From Rhizobium sp. SL86 (GTDB taxonomy: Bacteria > Pseudomonadota > Alphaproteobacteria > Rhizobiales > Rhizobiaceae): DNA of 64,000 nucleotides. Positions 9,754-19,254 of the stretch are shown here, piece after piece. The first letter of the stretch is position 1, and every line of letters starts with the position of its first letter. The stretch covers positions 62,001 to 126,000 of the forward strand of contig NZ_JAPPRJ010000001.1 of assembly GCF_026672545.1 (NCBI RefSeq), given 5' to 3'. A program made the translations under genes and the position numbers. The notes below the pieces were generated by a model. It was not told where the DNA came from and searched no databases. It worked only from the letters and a program-made list of their open reading frames with translations.

Positions 9754-11039
9754 TCGAATTCCCTTTCGTAATCGCAGCAGCTGTCCGCCCCGAAACGCAT
9801 GCGCCGGACGGGTTTGTAATCCTTCGGGATATCGTGTGCCGTCAGCGGCGATTCAATGCCGCCCTCGCCGATCACCGTTTCCCCCTCAAAAAGCAGGATG
9901 CGATCGACCAATCCCGCCTCCAGGAAGGCACGGGCGACGGAGGCTCCGCCTTCGACCAAAAGCGAGGAGAGACCGCGGGTGGCCAGTTGTGCCAGGAGAT
10001 CCGGCAGGTCGGCCGCGTCGAGGATCTCGACGCCGGCTTCGATGAGGGCATTGCGGCGGGTGGCGAGATCTTCGGCTATCTCCGAGGATGGCGAGACCAG
10101 ATCCCCCTCTGCCCTGCCGGGCATCTCCCCCACAAGGGGGGAGACAAAGGATGCGCCGTCCTGCCCGGCAGACAGTGACGCGGTTGAGGAAGCGATGTCT
10201 GTGCCAAGAAGGGAATGCGGAGCCAACCGCGGGCCAGTCTCCCCCCTTGTGGGGGAGATGCCCGGCAGGGCAGAGGGGGGTTCCGGGAGCACAGCCACGA
10301 GGACCGGCACATCCCTCGCCGTCCGTACCAGTTTCGAGGTCAGAGGAAGCCGCAGATGGCGGTCGAGGACGATGCGGATGGGCGAGCGGTCTTCGAGACC
10401 CGGCAGCCTGACCGTCAGTTCCGGATCGTCGGCGATCGCCGTGCCGATCCCGACAAGGATGGCGTCCATTTCGGCGCGCAGCGCATGCACCTGGGCGCGC
10501 GACGCCGGACCGGTGATCGCCACCTGCCCTGCGCCTTCACGGCCGATCATGCCATCGGCAGAAACGGCAAGCTTCAGAGTCACATGCGGGCGGCCCTTCA
10601 TCTGGCGCATGAGATAGGCTTCGAGCGCCTGGCGGCCGTCTTCCTGCAAAACGCCGCTCACCACCTCGATGCCGGCGTCGCGCAGGATCGTCAGGCCGCG
10701 GCCGGAGACGCGCGGATCGGGATCCGTCAGGCAGACGACGACGCGTGCGACACCGGCTGCCACCAGCGCATTGGCACAAGGCGGCGTCTTTCCCCAATGC
10801 GAGCAGGGTTCGAGCGTCACATAGGCGGTGGCACCGCGGGCGCTATCGCCGGCAATCGCCAGCGCCTGGGTTTCGGCATGCGGGCGCCCTCCCCGCGCGG
10901 TCACGGCGGAACCCAGCACGACGCCGTCCTTGACGAGGATGCAGCCGACGGAAGGATTGGTGGAGGTCAATCCGGTATGCTGGCGCGAGAGCCGGATGGC
11001 AGCTGCCATGTAGCGCCGGTCCTCGGGCGTGACGGTCAC
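9735..11039 (-). CDS. ribD: Bifunctional riboflavin deaminase/reductase RibD with an in-frame repeat-derived insertion
   Basis: RibD deaminates and then reduces the pyrimidine intermediate of riboflavin synthesis. The deaminase half carries zinc ligands in HAE (His54, catalytic Glu56) and in PCSHWGKTPPC (Cys79, Cys88). The reductase half starts near residue 150 with GRPHVTLKLAVSADG and ends at 434. Residues of about 252-320 do not belong to the family: they are encoded by a perfect 43-base inverted repeat pair plus its spacer, inserted without a stop or frameshift in the reductase domain just after VPVLVAV. Without it the length would be about 365, normal for RibD. The start is GTG at 11039, five bases after the end of nrdR. 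Confidence 0.93.
   Translation of the reverse strand: MTVTPEDRRYMAAAIRLSRQHTGLTSTNPSVGCILVKDGVVLGSAVTARGGRPHAETQALAIAGDSARGATAYVTLEPCSHWGKTPPCANALVAAGVARVVVCLTDPDPRVSGRGLTILRDAGIEVVSGVLQEDGRQALEAYLMRQMKGRPHVTLKLAVSADGMIGREGAGQVAITGPASRAQVHALRAEMDAILVGIGTAIADDPELTVRLPGLEDRSPIRIVLDRHLRLPLTSKLVRTARDVPVLVAVLPEPPSALPGISPTRGETGPRLAPHSLLGTDIASSTASLSAGQDGASFVSPLVGEMPGRAEGDLVSPSSEIAEDLATRRNALIEAGVEILDAADLPDLLAQLATRGLSSLLVEGGASVARAFLEAGLVDRILLFEGETVIGEGGIESPLTAHDIPKDYKPVRRMRFGADSCCDYEREFECLRVS
10103..10279. repeat. Inverted repeat pair (RIME-like palindromic element) inside ribD
   Basis: Two perfect 43-base copies face each other: 10103-10145 and 10237-10279, separated by 91 bases. Each arm contains CCCTGCCGGGCATCTCCC and CACAAGGGGGGAGAC and has internal dyad symmetry (CCC..GGG runs). 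The arm sequence resembles palindromic intergenic repeats that are widespread in Rhizobium and relatives, of the RIME/RPE type; this identification is from memory. Unusually it is within a gene, and both arms are translated in frame as part of RibD. Confidence 0.85.
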
Positions 11040-11043
11040 GGCC

Positions 11044-11523
11044 TTACGGCTCCACCGTCGAGTCGCGGCCGATCTTGGCGTTGATCTCGGAAATCACCTT
11101 CTCGAAGTCCTCCGCATGGGAGAAATCGCGGTAAACCGAGGCATAACGCACGAAGGCCACGTCATCGAGGCTCTTCAGGGCTTCGAGCACCTGCAGGCCG
11201 ATCTGCTCGGAGGAAATCTCGCTCTCGCCCGAGCTTTCCAGCCGGCGGACGATGCCGGAGACGGCCCGTTCGATCCGGTCGGGATCCACGGGCCGCTTGC
11301 GCAGCGCAATCTGGAACGACCGCACCAGCTTGTTGCGGTCGAACGGCACTTTGCGGCCGGTCTTCTTGATCACCATCAGCTCGCGCAACTGCACGCGCTC
11401 GAAGGTGGTGAAGCGCCCGCCGCAATCCGGACAGATGCGCCGCCGGCGGATGGAGGTGAAATCCTCCGCCGGACGCGAGTCCTTGACCTGTGTGTCTTCG
11501 GAACCGCAATAGGGGCAGCGCAT
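11044..11523 (-). CDS. nrdR: Transcriptional repressor NrdR
   Basis: NrdR senses ATP/dATP and represses ribonucleotide reductase genes. The 159-residue protein has an N-terminal zinc ribbon ([12 protein letters not shown] at residues 1-12 and [13 protein letters not shown] at about 31-43). An ATP-cone follows, starting near [16 protein letters not shown]. Length is typical for the family. It lies between glyA (15 bases upstream in transcription) and ribD (4 bases downstream), the conserved alphaproteobacterial order glyA-nrdR-ribD-ribE. Confidence 0.96.
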   Translation of the reverse strand: MRCPYCGSEDTQVKDSRPAEDFTSIRRRRICPDCGGRFTTFERVQLRELMVIKKTGRKVPFDRNKLVRSFQIALRKRPVDPDRIERAVSGIVRRLESSGESEISSEQIGLQVLEALKSLDDVAFVRYASVYRDFSHAEDFEKVISEINAKIGRDSTVEP

Positions 11524-11538
11524 CGCCTGAAATGCCTC

Positions 11539-12828
11539 TTACATGTAGGGGTACATGGGGAAACGATCGGTCAGAGACACGACCTTGTCCCGCACGGCGG
11601 CTTCCACCGCGGCATTGCCCTCATCGGAATTGGCGACCTTCAGACCGTCGAGCACTTCGGCGATCAGGTTGCCGATTTCGGCGAATTCGGCTTCCTTGAA
11701 TCCGCGCGTCGTGCCAGCCGGCGTGCCGAGACGGACACCCGAGGTGACGAAGGGCTTTTCCGGATCGAACGGGATGCCGTTCTTGTTGCAGGTGATGAAG
11801 GCGCGGCCGAGCGCTGCTTCCGCCCGCTTGCCGGTGGCGTTCTTCTTGCGCAGATCGACCAGCATCAGGTGGTTGTCCGTGCCGCCGGACACGATGTCGA
11901 GATTGTGCTTGATCAGCGTGTCGGCCAGCGTCTTGGCGTTCTTGACGACCTGAGCGGCATACTCCTTGAACTCCGGCTGCAGCGCCTCACCGAAGGCCAC
12001 GGCCTTGGCGGCGATCACATGCATCAGCGGACCACCCTGGAGGCCCGGGAAAACGGCGGAGTTGAACTTCTTCGCCAGATCCTCGTGGTTCGTCAGGATC
12101 ATGCCGCCGCGCGGGCCGCGCAGCGACTTGTGGGTCGTGGTGGTCGCGACATGGCAGTGCGGGAACGGCGACGGGTGCACGCCACCGGCCACCAGACCGG
12201 CGATGTGGGCCATGTCGACCATCAGATAGGCGCCGACCGAATCGGCGATCTCGCGGAAGCGCTTCCAGTCCCAGATACGGGAATAGGCGGTGCCACCGGC
12301 AATGATCAGCTTCGGCTTGTGCTCTTCGGCCTTGCGGGCCACTTCGTCCATGTCGAGCTGGTGGTCGTCTTCGCGCACGCCGTAGGACACGACGTTGAAC
12401 CACTTGCCGGACATGTTGACCGGGGAACCGTGCGTCAGGTGGCCGCCGGAATTGAGGTCGAGACCCATGAAGGTATCACCCGGCTGCAGGAGCGCCAGGA
12501 ACACCGCCTGGTTCATCTGCGAACCCGAATTCGGCTGCACGTTGGCGAACTCGACGCCGAACAGCTTCTTGGCGCGTTCGATCGCCAGTTCCTCGGCGAT
12601 ATCAACGAACTGGCAGCCACCGTAGTAGCGCTTACCCGGATACCCTTCCGCATATTTGTTGGTCATGATCGAGCCCTGTGCTTCCAGCACGGCGCGGGAG
12701 ACGATGTTCTCCGACGCGATCAGCTCGATCTCGTGACGTTGACGACCCAGTTCCTTCTCGATCGCGCCGAAGATTTCCGGATCGGTTTCGGCCAGCGGAC
12801 GGGAGAAGAATGCATCTCTATGCGACAT
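11539..12828 (-). CDS. glyA: Serine hydroxymethyltransferase
   Basis: A PLP enzyme converting serine and tetrahydrofolate to glycine and methylene-tetrahydrofolate in the cytoplasm. The 429-residue protein contains the PLP lysine Lys234 in [14 protein letters not shown], Asp205 and His208 in VDMAHIAGL, and [15 protein letters not shown] near residues 57-71. It is the first gene of the run glyA-nrdR-ribD-ribE, and its promoter should lie in the 117 bases before 12946. The product feeds purine synthesis, which is encoded elsewhere in the window. Confidence 0.97.
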   Translation of the reverse strand: MSHRDAFFSRPLAETDPEIFGAIEKELGRQRHEIELIASENIVSRAVLEAQGSIMTNKYAEGYPGKRYYGGCQFVDIAEELAIERAKKLFGVEFANVQPNSGSQMNQAVFLALLQPGDTFMGLDLNSGGHLTHGSPVNMSGKWFNVVSYGVREDDHQLDMDEVARKAEEHKPKLIIAGGTAYSRIWDWKRFREIADSVGAYLMVDMAHIAGLVAGGVHPSPFPHCHVATTTTHKSLRGPRGGMILTNHEDLAKKFNSAVFPGLQGGPLMHVIAAKAVAFGEALQPEFKEYAAQVVKNAKTLADTLIKHNLDIVSGGTDNHLMLVDLRKKNATGKRAEAALGRAFITCNKNGIPFDPEKPFVTSGVRLGTPAGTTRGFKEAEFAEIGNLIAEVLDGLKVANSDEGNAAVEAAVRDKVVSLTDRFPMYPYM

Positions 12829-12945
12829 GTCGGGGCTCCTAAAGGAAACTGATGCGATGGCGTCTTAGCGGGAGGTCCCGCCAAGGGCAATACGCAGAGC
12901 GACATTTGCGGATCAAACAACGGTGTCGCACTGCAATCCGCTCGA

Positions 12946-15345
12946 TTATGTCGCAGGCTGCGGCGCGTTGCCGGTGGACGCCCCCGGCAGCTGCGCCAGG
13001 ATCTGGTCCAGATTGCGGATGGTGACATCGCTCTGGGCAAAGGGAATCTCGATGCCGGCCTCGGTAAAGGCGACATTCAGCGCAAAGAGAAGGTCGGAGC
13101 GCACGCTGATTTCCATGCCCACATCCCGCAGGAAGCAGCGCAGCTCGAAGTCCAGCGCGCTATTGCCGAAATTGCGGAAGAACACCTGCGGCTCCGGGTA
13201 GGCCAGGACGCCGGAATGCTCGTTGGCGACATCGAGCATGATCTCCCGCGCCCGGTCGACGTCCGAACCATAGGCTATCCCGATCGGCAGAATCATGCGG
13301 CCCGTCTGCGAACTCAGCGTCATGTTTTTCACCGTGCCGGCGATCAGATCGGCATTGGGAATGATCACATCGTGTTTGTCGAAGGTCTCGATGCGGGTGG
13401 AGCGCACGGCGATCTTGCGCACGGTGCCGGAAAAGCCGGAAACTTCGATCCAGTCGCCTTCCTTGATCGGCCGCTCGATCAGCAGGATGATGCCCGAGAC
13501 GAAGTTCGAGACGATGGTCTGCATGCCGAAACCGACGCCGACAGACAGCGCACCGGCAATGATGGCAAGGTTCGACAGATCGAGACCCGCCGCCGAGATG
13601 GCGAGCACGACCGATAGGATGAAACCGACATAACCGAGACCGGTCTTGATCGCATTACGGGCGCCGCTGTCGATTTGCGTCTTCGGCAGGATGACGCGGT
13701 CGGTCACCCGCTGCACCCAGCGCGTCAGGAACACGCCGATCGCCAGCGTGCCGCCGAGCACGATCAGCACCCGCGGCGACAGGCGCACACCGCCGAAATC
13801 GATACCGTTCTGGATCAGCCGCCAGATTTCGCCAAGCTCGGCCTCGCGCGCGCCCCAGGCCATGGCGAGCAGCGGCAGGCTGACGACCAGAATCAGGATG
13901 CCGATCAGCATCGAGGCCAGTTCGACCGACGACTGCCGATCCGCCATGGCGGCACGGATCGGCATCATCAGCGCATGATGAAGGATGAAGGCAAGGCCGA
14001 AAATCGTGAGGCTGAGCATGATGGGCGCCAGCCCCGCCCGTGCCAGCGGCACGTAACCGAGGATGGCTGCGATGATCGACAGCGCCGCCAGCGTCTGCAT
14101 CACATGGCCGGAAACCATGAAGAAGCCCGGACCGAAGGGGGTGTCCTCCAGCGCGTCCTTGTCGACCTTTGCTTCCCGGGCCACCGCAAACAGGACACGC
14201 GCGAGACCGGACAGAACGATGCAGCCGATCAGAATGCTGATGCCCTGCAAGACCGAGGTTGCCGGCGCCGAAAAGGGGTAGTCTTCCGCTGCGCCATCCA
14301 CCAGCGCATCCATGCCGAGCGAGGCGGCAAACGCAATCGACAGCCAGTAGCAGGTGCGCGCAAGCCCGTCGCTGAGGCCGACCAGACGCAGGGACGGCTG
14401 GTTCGGCGTGAAAAGAACATTTCCGATCCAGCTGGCGACGACGAAGATGACCGCAACACCGAGGATCGCGCCGGACAGATTTGCCGTTGAGGTGATCCCC
14501 CACTCGGCAAGCAGCACCGCGGCAATCACCAGCGCGACGGCCACAAGCGAAATCAGCAGCCGCAGGATGTGCACCCCACCCGCCTGCAGGATAAAACGGA
14601 TGGTATTGGGGGCCGCCTTCACCCGCCGCTCCATCTGGATCAGCGTATAATGGCCGACGCAGACCGGCAGCAGCAGCGTCGCCAAGAGGATGCCGAAGGC
14701 GATCAGCAGGCGATTGTCGTAAAGCTCGGCCTCGTCGGGATTGAGAGCCGCATAACGTGTGGCCTCTTCCGACAGCCGTCCGGCAAACTTGCCGATTTCG
14801 GCTGCGGTCGTTGCCCAACTGGAGGGCAGGATCGGCGACGGCTTGCGGGCCAGAAGATCTTCGGCAGACCGGGCGCGGATCAGCCGGTCGATTTCCTCGA
14901 TCAGAATGTTGGCCCTGGCCGATGCCAGGCGTGCGGCGGCCACAGGAGCCTCTGCCGCATCGAGCGCATCGGCGAGCGATTTCCGTCTCTGCGCCGCCTT
15001 TTCCGGCTCGGACTGATCCTTGCCGGGCGCGGGGCCGAGCGTCTCGATCTGCGCCTTCAGGAGCCGGATCGCCAGCCCGCCGGCCTCGGCCGCCGCATCG
15101 GCCTCTGTCCGCTGCTGGGCAAGCTCGCCCCGCAGGACTTCAAAGGCCTCCGATGAAGCGCGACCGGCCTGCAGGGCCTCCTCCGCACGCCGCGCCGTCT
15201 CGCTCCAGGCCGACGCCGCATCCAGCCTGTCCGCCTTCTGCGCCAGAAGACCCGTCGGTATAACCAGGACACACAGGAGCAGCGGCAGGAGCGCGATCCA
15301 TCGAAACAGCCGCGGAACAGGCAGGAAGGGAACGAAAATGGTCAT
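12946..15345 (-). CDS. MscS-family mechanosensitive channel with large periplasmic N-terminus (DUF3772 type)
   Basis: A 799-residue inner-membrane protein of the large MscS class. It begins with a hydrophobic signal segment (FRWIALLPLLLCVLVIP) and a long, largely helical periplasmic part to about residue 205, the region expected for a DUF3772 domain. About ten membrane helices follow. The MscS core holds GVGFGMQTIVSNFVSG (pore helix and glycine hinge) and RPIKEGDWIEVSGFSG, with the cytosolic cage ending at IEIPFAQ. The start MTIFVPF at 15345 is chosen because the preceding 28 codons are Arg/Ser rich and unlike a membrane protein. Likely role: release of solutes on osmotic downshift. Confidence 0.9.
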   Translation of the reverse strand: MTIFVPFLPVPRLFRWIALLPLLLCVLVIPTGLLAQKADRLDAASAWSETARRAEEALQAGRASSEAFEVLRGELAQQRTEADAAAEAGGLAIRLLKAQIETLGPAPGKDQSEPEKAAQRRKSLADALDAAEAPVAAARLASARANILIEEIDRLIRARSAEDLLARKPSPILPSSWATTAAEIGKFAGRLSEEATRYAALNPDEAELYDNRLLIAFGILLATLLLPVCVGHYTLIQMERRVKAAPNTIRFILQAGGVHILRLLISLVAVALVIAAVLLAEWGITSTANLSGAILGVAVIFVVASWIGNVLFTPNQPSLRLVGLSDGLARTCYWLSIAFAASLGMDALVDGAAEDYPFSAPATSVLQGISILIGCIVLSGLARVLFAVAREAKVDKDALEDTPFGPGFFMVSGHVMQTLAALSIIAAILGYVPLARAGLAPIMLSLTIFGLAFILHHALMMPIRAAMADRQSSVELASMLIGILILVVSLPLLAMAWGAREAELGEIWRLIQNGIDFGGVRLSPRVLIVLGGTLAIGVFLTRWVQRVTDRVILPKTQIDSGARNAIKTGLGYVGFILSVVLAISAAGLDLSNLAIIAGALSVGVGFGMQTIVSNFVSGIILLIERPIKEGDWIEVSGFSGTVRKIAVRSTRIETFDKHDVIIPNADLIAGTVKNMTLSSQTGRMILPIGIAYGSDVDRAREIMLDVANEHSGVLAYPEPQVFFRNFGNSALDFELRCFLRDVGMEISVRSDLLFALNVAFTEAGIEIPFAQSDVTIRNLDQILAQLPGASTGNAPQPAT

Positions 15346-15573
15346 CGTCAATCGGCCAAAGTGAAAATGCCTTCGACCGGGCGAAGAGGAAGAATGCACC
15401 GAGCGCCTGGCAGAAGGTTGCCGCGGCACTCAAGCAAAAGCCGCGTCAAACCGCAACGGGAATGAGGAAATCCGCCGTCCTTAGCAACAACTTCCGGTGC
15501 CCATGCCGGGCATCATAAGAAGAAGTGACGTGCCAGTGGCACATGGGCGCGAAACATCACCTGTGCGGACGCC

Positions 15574-16137
15574 TCAGGCGCGCAGGTAACCTGCCTGCAA
15601 GAGCGCCAGCGAGAGCCCGGCAACATGCATCGCCTGGCTGATCTCTCCGCTGCGCAGCGCCCCGACCACTCCAGCCATCGGCATCAGCAGGACGCGCATG
15701 CCCTCCTCGCCCGCTTCCAGTGCCGGTGGGCGATCGAAAACGACATTGCGTGCGAGAAACGTATGGACGCGATTGGTATGGGTGGCGGGATTGGCGTCGA
15801 GCGAGGCGATCAATTGCGGCGTTTCCGTCGCGCGGTAGCCGGTTTCTTCGAGAAGCTCGCGGGCGGCGGCCTCCGCAAGCGATATATCCTCCGGATCGGC
15901 CATGCCGCCCGGAAGTTCGGTCACCCATTTGCCGACGCCGTGGCGATACTGGCGCACCAGCACAACCTCGTCATCGGTGGTGATTGCCACGATGTGCACC
16001 CAGTCGGAATAGGACAGGACGTAGTAGGGTGCGATTTCGGCGCCCGACGGCGTCCGGCAGACATCGGCTCTGAGATCGATCCAGCGATCCTTCAGGAGCT
16101 GGTCCGAAGCCACCACCGTCCACGTCTTTTCCGTCAT
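15574..16137 (-). CDS. Nudix hydrolase
   Basis: A 187-residue Nudix protein, most like the ADP-ribose/nucleoside-diphosphate-sugar pyrophosphatase subgroup. The motif region GGMADPED...AARELLEETGY (around residues 80-105) keeps the metal-binding RELLEETG half. The spacing between the first Gly and the Arg is about two residues longer than the classic Nudix box, a variant I would flag. The upstream VVLVRQYRHGVGKWVTELPGG is typical. Substrate cannot be set from sequence. It is flanked by the channel gene and the L,D-transpeptidase on the same strand, separated by gaps over 100 bases. Confidence 0.85.
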   Translation of the reverse strand: MTEKTWTVVASDQLLKDRWIDLRADVCRTPSGAEIAPYYVLSYSDWVHIVAITTDDEVVLVRQYRHGVGKWVTELPGGMADPEDISLAEAAARELLEETGYRATETPQLIASLDANPATHTNRVHTFLARNVVFDRPPALEAGEEGMRVLLMPMAGVVGALRSGEISQAMHVAGLSLALLQAGYLRA

Positions 16138-16254
16138 TGCGCCCGTTCCCTGCCTTGCTGTGCGTCGTCGCCCGCGTTCTATGCGCCAGCCGCCGATATG
16201 AAAATGGCCGCCTCTTGCAAGGCAGCCATGGAAGACACAAAAGGTCTGCGGACG

Positions 16255-17592
16255 TTACTGCGCGGGCAGCATGTCGTCGTCGATGGAGCCGGCGCTCTGC
16301 TCGACGCCATATTTGGTCTGCAGCGCCAGTTCGGTTGCGCCGTCACGCTGGTAGATGTCGTCGCGGAACTGCACGACGCCATCCTTTGCGGACCAGGCGG
16401 TGATGTAGACGATGTAGACCGGCACTTCCTGGGCCAGCTTGATCGGCGTGTTGACGCGGGCGTTGATGACGCGCTCGATTTCCTGGCGCGACCAGCCGGG
16501 GGTGTCGCGCAGCAACCAGGTCACCAGATCGCGGACGTTCTGGACACGCATGCAGCCGGACGATTCGAAGCGCATCAGCTTGTTGAACAGGCCCTGCTGG
16601 GGCGTGTCGTGCATGTATTCGTTGTTCGGATTGTGGAAGTTGATCTTGGTGGACGCCATAGCGTTGATCTTGCCCGGGTCCTGACGGAACATCAGGTTGG
16701 GGGCCTTCGGCGCGAACCAGTCGACCGTTTCCGGCGCAACCTCGTTGCCCTTGCCATCAATGAGGCGGATGTTGTTGCGCGTGAGGTAGGTCGGGTCCTT
16801 GCGCATCAGGGGCACGATGTCTTTTTCGACGATCGAGCGCGGCGCCGTCCAGTACGGGTTGAGGATGACCTCGTAGACCTTGGAATTGATGGTGTGCGTC
16901 GGGCGGTCGATGCGGCCGACGACGGCGGTGTTGCGCAGGGCCACACGCTCGTTTTCGACGGCTTCGACATAGGCGGCCGGGATGTTGACCATCATGTAGC
17001 GCGGACCGAGATCGCCCGCCATGGACTGCAGCCGCACGAGGTTGGTGTTCAGCTGGTTGAGGCGCACATCGGCCGGAATGTTCATCGCCTTCAGCGTGAA
17101 CTCGCCCAGCACGCCATCCGCCGGCAGGCCGTGACGGGCCTGGAAGCGCTTGACGGCACCGTCAACGTAGGAATCGAAGGAATTCGACATGCCAACCGAC
17201 TGCGGCATGTCGCCGGAAATCATCAGGCGCTGACGCAGCTGCTGGACGGAGGGTTCGGCGGCACCGAGACGCAAGCCCTGCTGCACGGGTGTCACCTGCG
17301 GCCAGCCGCCGGCGGCCACGATCTGCTGGTACTGGAGAATCGCCTGCTGGATGTTGGCCGGTCCCATGGGGCCGAGCACCGGATTGTTGGAGGTCACGGT
17401 GGCGGCGGTGCGCGATGCCGCGGTCGCGTCGAACTGGTCATCCCAGGTACCGCGGCGCGGCGCCGAGATGATATCCTGCAACGTGTCCTGGGCCAGCACG
17501 GGCGCGGCGATGGATGCAGCCCCGAGGGAAACAGCGGACCGCAGCAGGGTGCGGCGGGAGATCATTTCGGCTTCGCTTTTTTTCGACATCAT
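16255..17592 (-). CDS. ldtP: L,D-transpeptidase (LdtP-like, YkuD/YcbB family), probable Tat export
   Basis: A periplasmic enzyme that forms or edits 3-3 peptidoglycan cross-links or attaches proteins to peptidoglycan. The N-terminus has a twin-arginine signal, SRRTLLRSAVSLGAASI, ending at about APVLA. A peptidoglycan-binding repeat follows (DGAVKRFQARHGLPADGVLG). The YkuD catalytic site is SSGCMRVQNVRDL with the nucleophile Cys347 and an upstream His in MHDTPQQG. The ATG at 17592 is chosen for the signal peptide context. The next gene upstream on the same strand is a MarR regulator matching LdtR, known in Liberibacter to control an L,D-transpeptidase. Confidence 0.92.
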   Translation of the reverse strand: MMSKKSEAEMISRRTLLRSAVSLGAASIAAPVLAQDTLQDIISAPRRGTWDDQFDATAASRTAATVTSNNPVLGPMGPANIQQAILQYQQIVAAGGWPQVTPVQQGLRLGAAEPSVQQLRQRLMISGDMPQSVGMSNSFDSYVDGAVKRFQARHGLPADGVLGEFTLKAMNIPADVRLNQLNTNLVRLQSMAGDLGPRYMMVNIPAAYVEAVENERVALRNTAVVGRIDRPTHTINSKVYEVILNPYWTAPRSIVEKDIVPLMRKDPTYLTRNNIRLIDGKGNEVAPETVDWFAPKAPNLMFRQDPGKINAMASTKINFHNPNNEYMHDTPQQGLFNKLMRFESSGCMRVQNVRDLVTWLLRDTPGWSRQEIERVINARVNTPIKLAQEVPVYIVYITAWSAKDGVVQFRDDIYQRDGATELALQTKYGVEQSAGSIDDDMLPAQ

Positions 17593-17847
17593 TCGATCCA
17601 GTTTGTCCGCAAACACTCAACTTCAAGTGCCTACAGCGATATGGTTAACAAAGGGTCGTTTGCCCGTTTGGGCCGGTGGCAGACGGCGTCTTGCGCCATG
17701 CACGCGGCCCATACGCCCGCTTCAACGCTCTTGTTCGGTTGGCCTCTGCGCTCCCATAGCAATATGGCCAATTGTTGTCAGTTGTAACCTTCTCACATCC
17801 CTGTGTTGAACCGTGACCCGCCCGCCACAGTCCGCGGCCAAAACGCA
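17593..17847. other. Upstream region of the L,D-transpeptidase gene
   Basis: About 255 bases with no gene, lower in GC than the coding DNA around it. It must contain the promoter of the transpeptidase gene, and is the expected place for LdtR binding. I could not pick a single convincing promoter or operator by eye. Confidence 0.5.
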
Positions 17848-17884
17848 AAAACCGGATGCGCAGGGGACGCATCCGGTTTTGATC
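17848..17884 (-). terminator. Terminator after ldtR
   Basis: A perfect 13-base stem (AAAACCGGATGCG with CGCATCCGGTTTT) around a 7-base loop, followed on the minus strand by TTTTTGCGTTTT. It lies 73 bases past the ldtR stop and so separates ldtR from the downstream transpeptidase gene. Confidence 0.85.
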
Positions 17885-17957
17885 GCGACTGGAGGTTTGT
17901 CTTGTCAGCGGCGATGGGGGACTGGTGGATCAGATCCCACGCCTCCTGAGCCTTGGC

Positions 17958-18470
17958 TCAGAGACGGTACATGATCTGGTCGTTCCAGAAGCGGTCGAGG
18001 CGCTGCAGAAGCTTGTTCATCTGGTTGAACTCGCTTTCGCCGATGCCGCCGACCTTTTCGATCGAACCGATGTGGCGTTCATAAAGCTTGGCGACCACTT
18101 CGGCGATTTCCTGACCGGTCTTGGTGAGGCTGATGCGGACCGAACGGCGGTCGATGCGCGACCGCTGGTGGTTGATGAGACCGAGGTCGACCAGCTTCTT
18201 GACGTTGTAGGAAACGTTGGAGCCGAGGTAATAACCGCGAGAGCGCAGTTCACCGGCGGTCAGCTCGGAATTGCCGATGTTGAAGAGAAGCAATGCCTGG
18301 ACGGCGTTGACGTCGTCGCGGCCCTGGCGGTCGAATTCGTCCTTGATGACGTCGAGCAGGCGGCGATGGAGACGTTCGACCAGGTGGAGCGACTCCAGGT
18401 AGAGATTATGAAGGGCTTCTTCATGGGCGTCGGCTGCAGTTGCCTGCGGCTTGATCTTGGTGTTCAACAT
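17958..18470 (-). CDS. ldtR: MarR-family regulator LdtR
   Basis: A 170-residue winged-helix regulator. The central segment VNAVQALLLFNIGNSELTA (around residues 57-75) and RGYYLGSNVSYNVKKLVDLGLI with RSRIDRRSVRISLTKTGQ form the DNA-binding winged helix of the MarR fold. The sequence and the neighbouring L,D-transpeptidase gene match the LdtR described in Liberibacter and Sinorhizobium, where it controls a transpeptidase and stress tolerance. The ATG at 18470 is preferred because GAGGCAG lies just upstream; the frame extends to 18527 without a ribosome site. Confidence 0.9.
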   Translation of the reverse strand: MLNTKIKPQATAADAHEEALHNLYLESLHLVERLHRRLLDVIKDEFDRQGRDDVNAVQALLLFNIGNSELTAGELRSRGYYLGSNVSYNVKKLVDLGLINHQRSRIDRRSVRISLTKTGQEIAEVVAKLYERHIGSIEKVGGIGESEFNQMNKLLQRLDRFWNDQIMYRL

Positions 18471-18699
18471 GTCTGCCTCACTGTTTTGTTTGGCGGTGTT
18501 TGTTTCTTCCCGCCTTGTGAGTGACACTATCGAAAGCGCATAAAATTCGACTTAAAACACACGGCTAACAGCCTCTTAACGGCGGATCGGACCGGATGCG
18601 GCTCTTTCCAACGGATCGGAGGCGAAAATAATTAACCGTTGTTCGTCAACGACTTACGTCCGAAACTGTGGATAAAAACAAGCCTTCAAAGCTTGAGAA

Positions 18700-19140
18700 T
18701 CAGGGTAAATCAACCCTTACCCGTTCTTCCATCTTGCGGCGTTCTTCGAGGAAAAGCGCCAGCCGGAAGACGATATAAAGCGCCGCCACCAGCCCGTGGA
18801 GCAGCGGCAGGACGAAATTGTGGCCGAAGATTTCCGGCCACACCTGGAACATCAGCACCTGCGTGCCCGCGGCAATGACCCAGAGCACCGCGCCCCAGGA
18901 GGCCGACATCCACAGACCGAGCGACACAACCGGATAGGCCACCGCGAGCGCGGAGGCCGCGGCACGCCAGGGAAGGCTCAAGAGATCAAATCGGGCGCGG
19001 CCATCGTAGGTGTAGCCGACGAGCATGGCCCAATATTGCAGGCCGAACCAGAAGCACACGATCGCGATCAGCCGGAGGAAGATCACGAAAAGGATCTCGG
19101 TCAGGCTGCGTTTCGGCGTTGCGGGTGAATCAGCGTCCAT
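18700..19140 (-). CDS. Small membrane protein, DUF6163 family
   Basis: A 146-residue predicted inner-membrane protein with about four hydrophobic segments (starting TEILFVIFLRLIAIVCFWFG, then AAASALAVAYPVVSLGLWM, AVLWVIAAGTQVLMF and LLHGLVAALYIVFRLALF) and a charged C-terminus (EERRKMEERVRVDLP). The family is conserved in rhizobia but has no known function. Start MDADSPATPKRS at 19140; the frame runs further upstream opposite hemB, which is a shadow. It is divergent from hemB across 114 bases. Confidence 0.8.
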   Translation of the reverse strand: MDADSPATPKRSLTEILFVIFLRLIAIVCFWFGLQYWAMLVGYTYDGRARFDLLSLPWRAAASALAVAYPVVSLGLWMSASWGAVLWVIAAGTQVLMFQVWPEIFGHNFVLPLLHGLVAALYIVFRLALFLEERRKMEERVRVDLP

Positions 19141-19254
19141 GACTTTCAAGATAGCGGCCTTTGGCCCGTCCTGCCAGCGTGCGGCAGAGCGGCGCTTCGC
19201 ATTTGTTGAAAAGGCATGGTAAACCCGTCGCACATGCTGAAGAAAGAGGCTGCC

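Noticed and set aside
10080..10300. The ribD repeat pair as a transcription terminator
   Set aside because: It is inside the gene, lacks a U-tract in place, and the downstream reductase sequence is intact and in frame.
15625..17787. A 720-codon plus-strand frame opposite the Nudix and transpeptidase genes
   Set aside because: Shadow of two real minus-strand genes and the gap between them.
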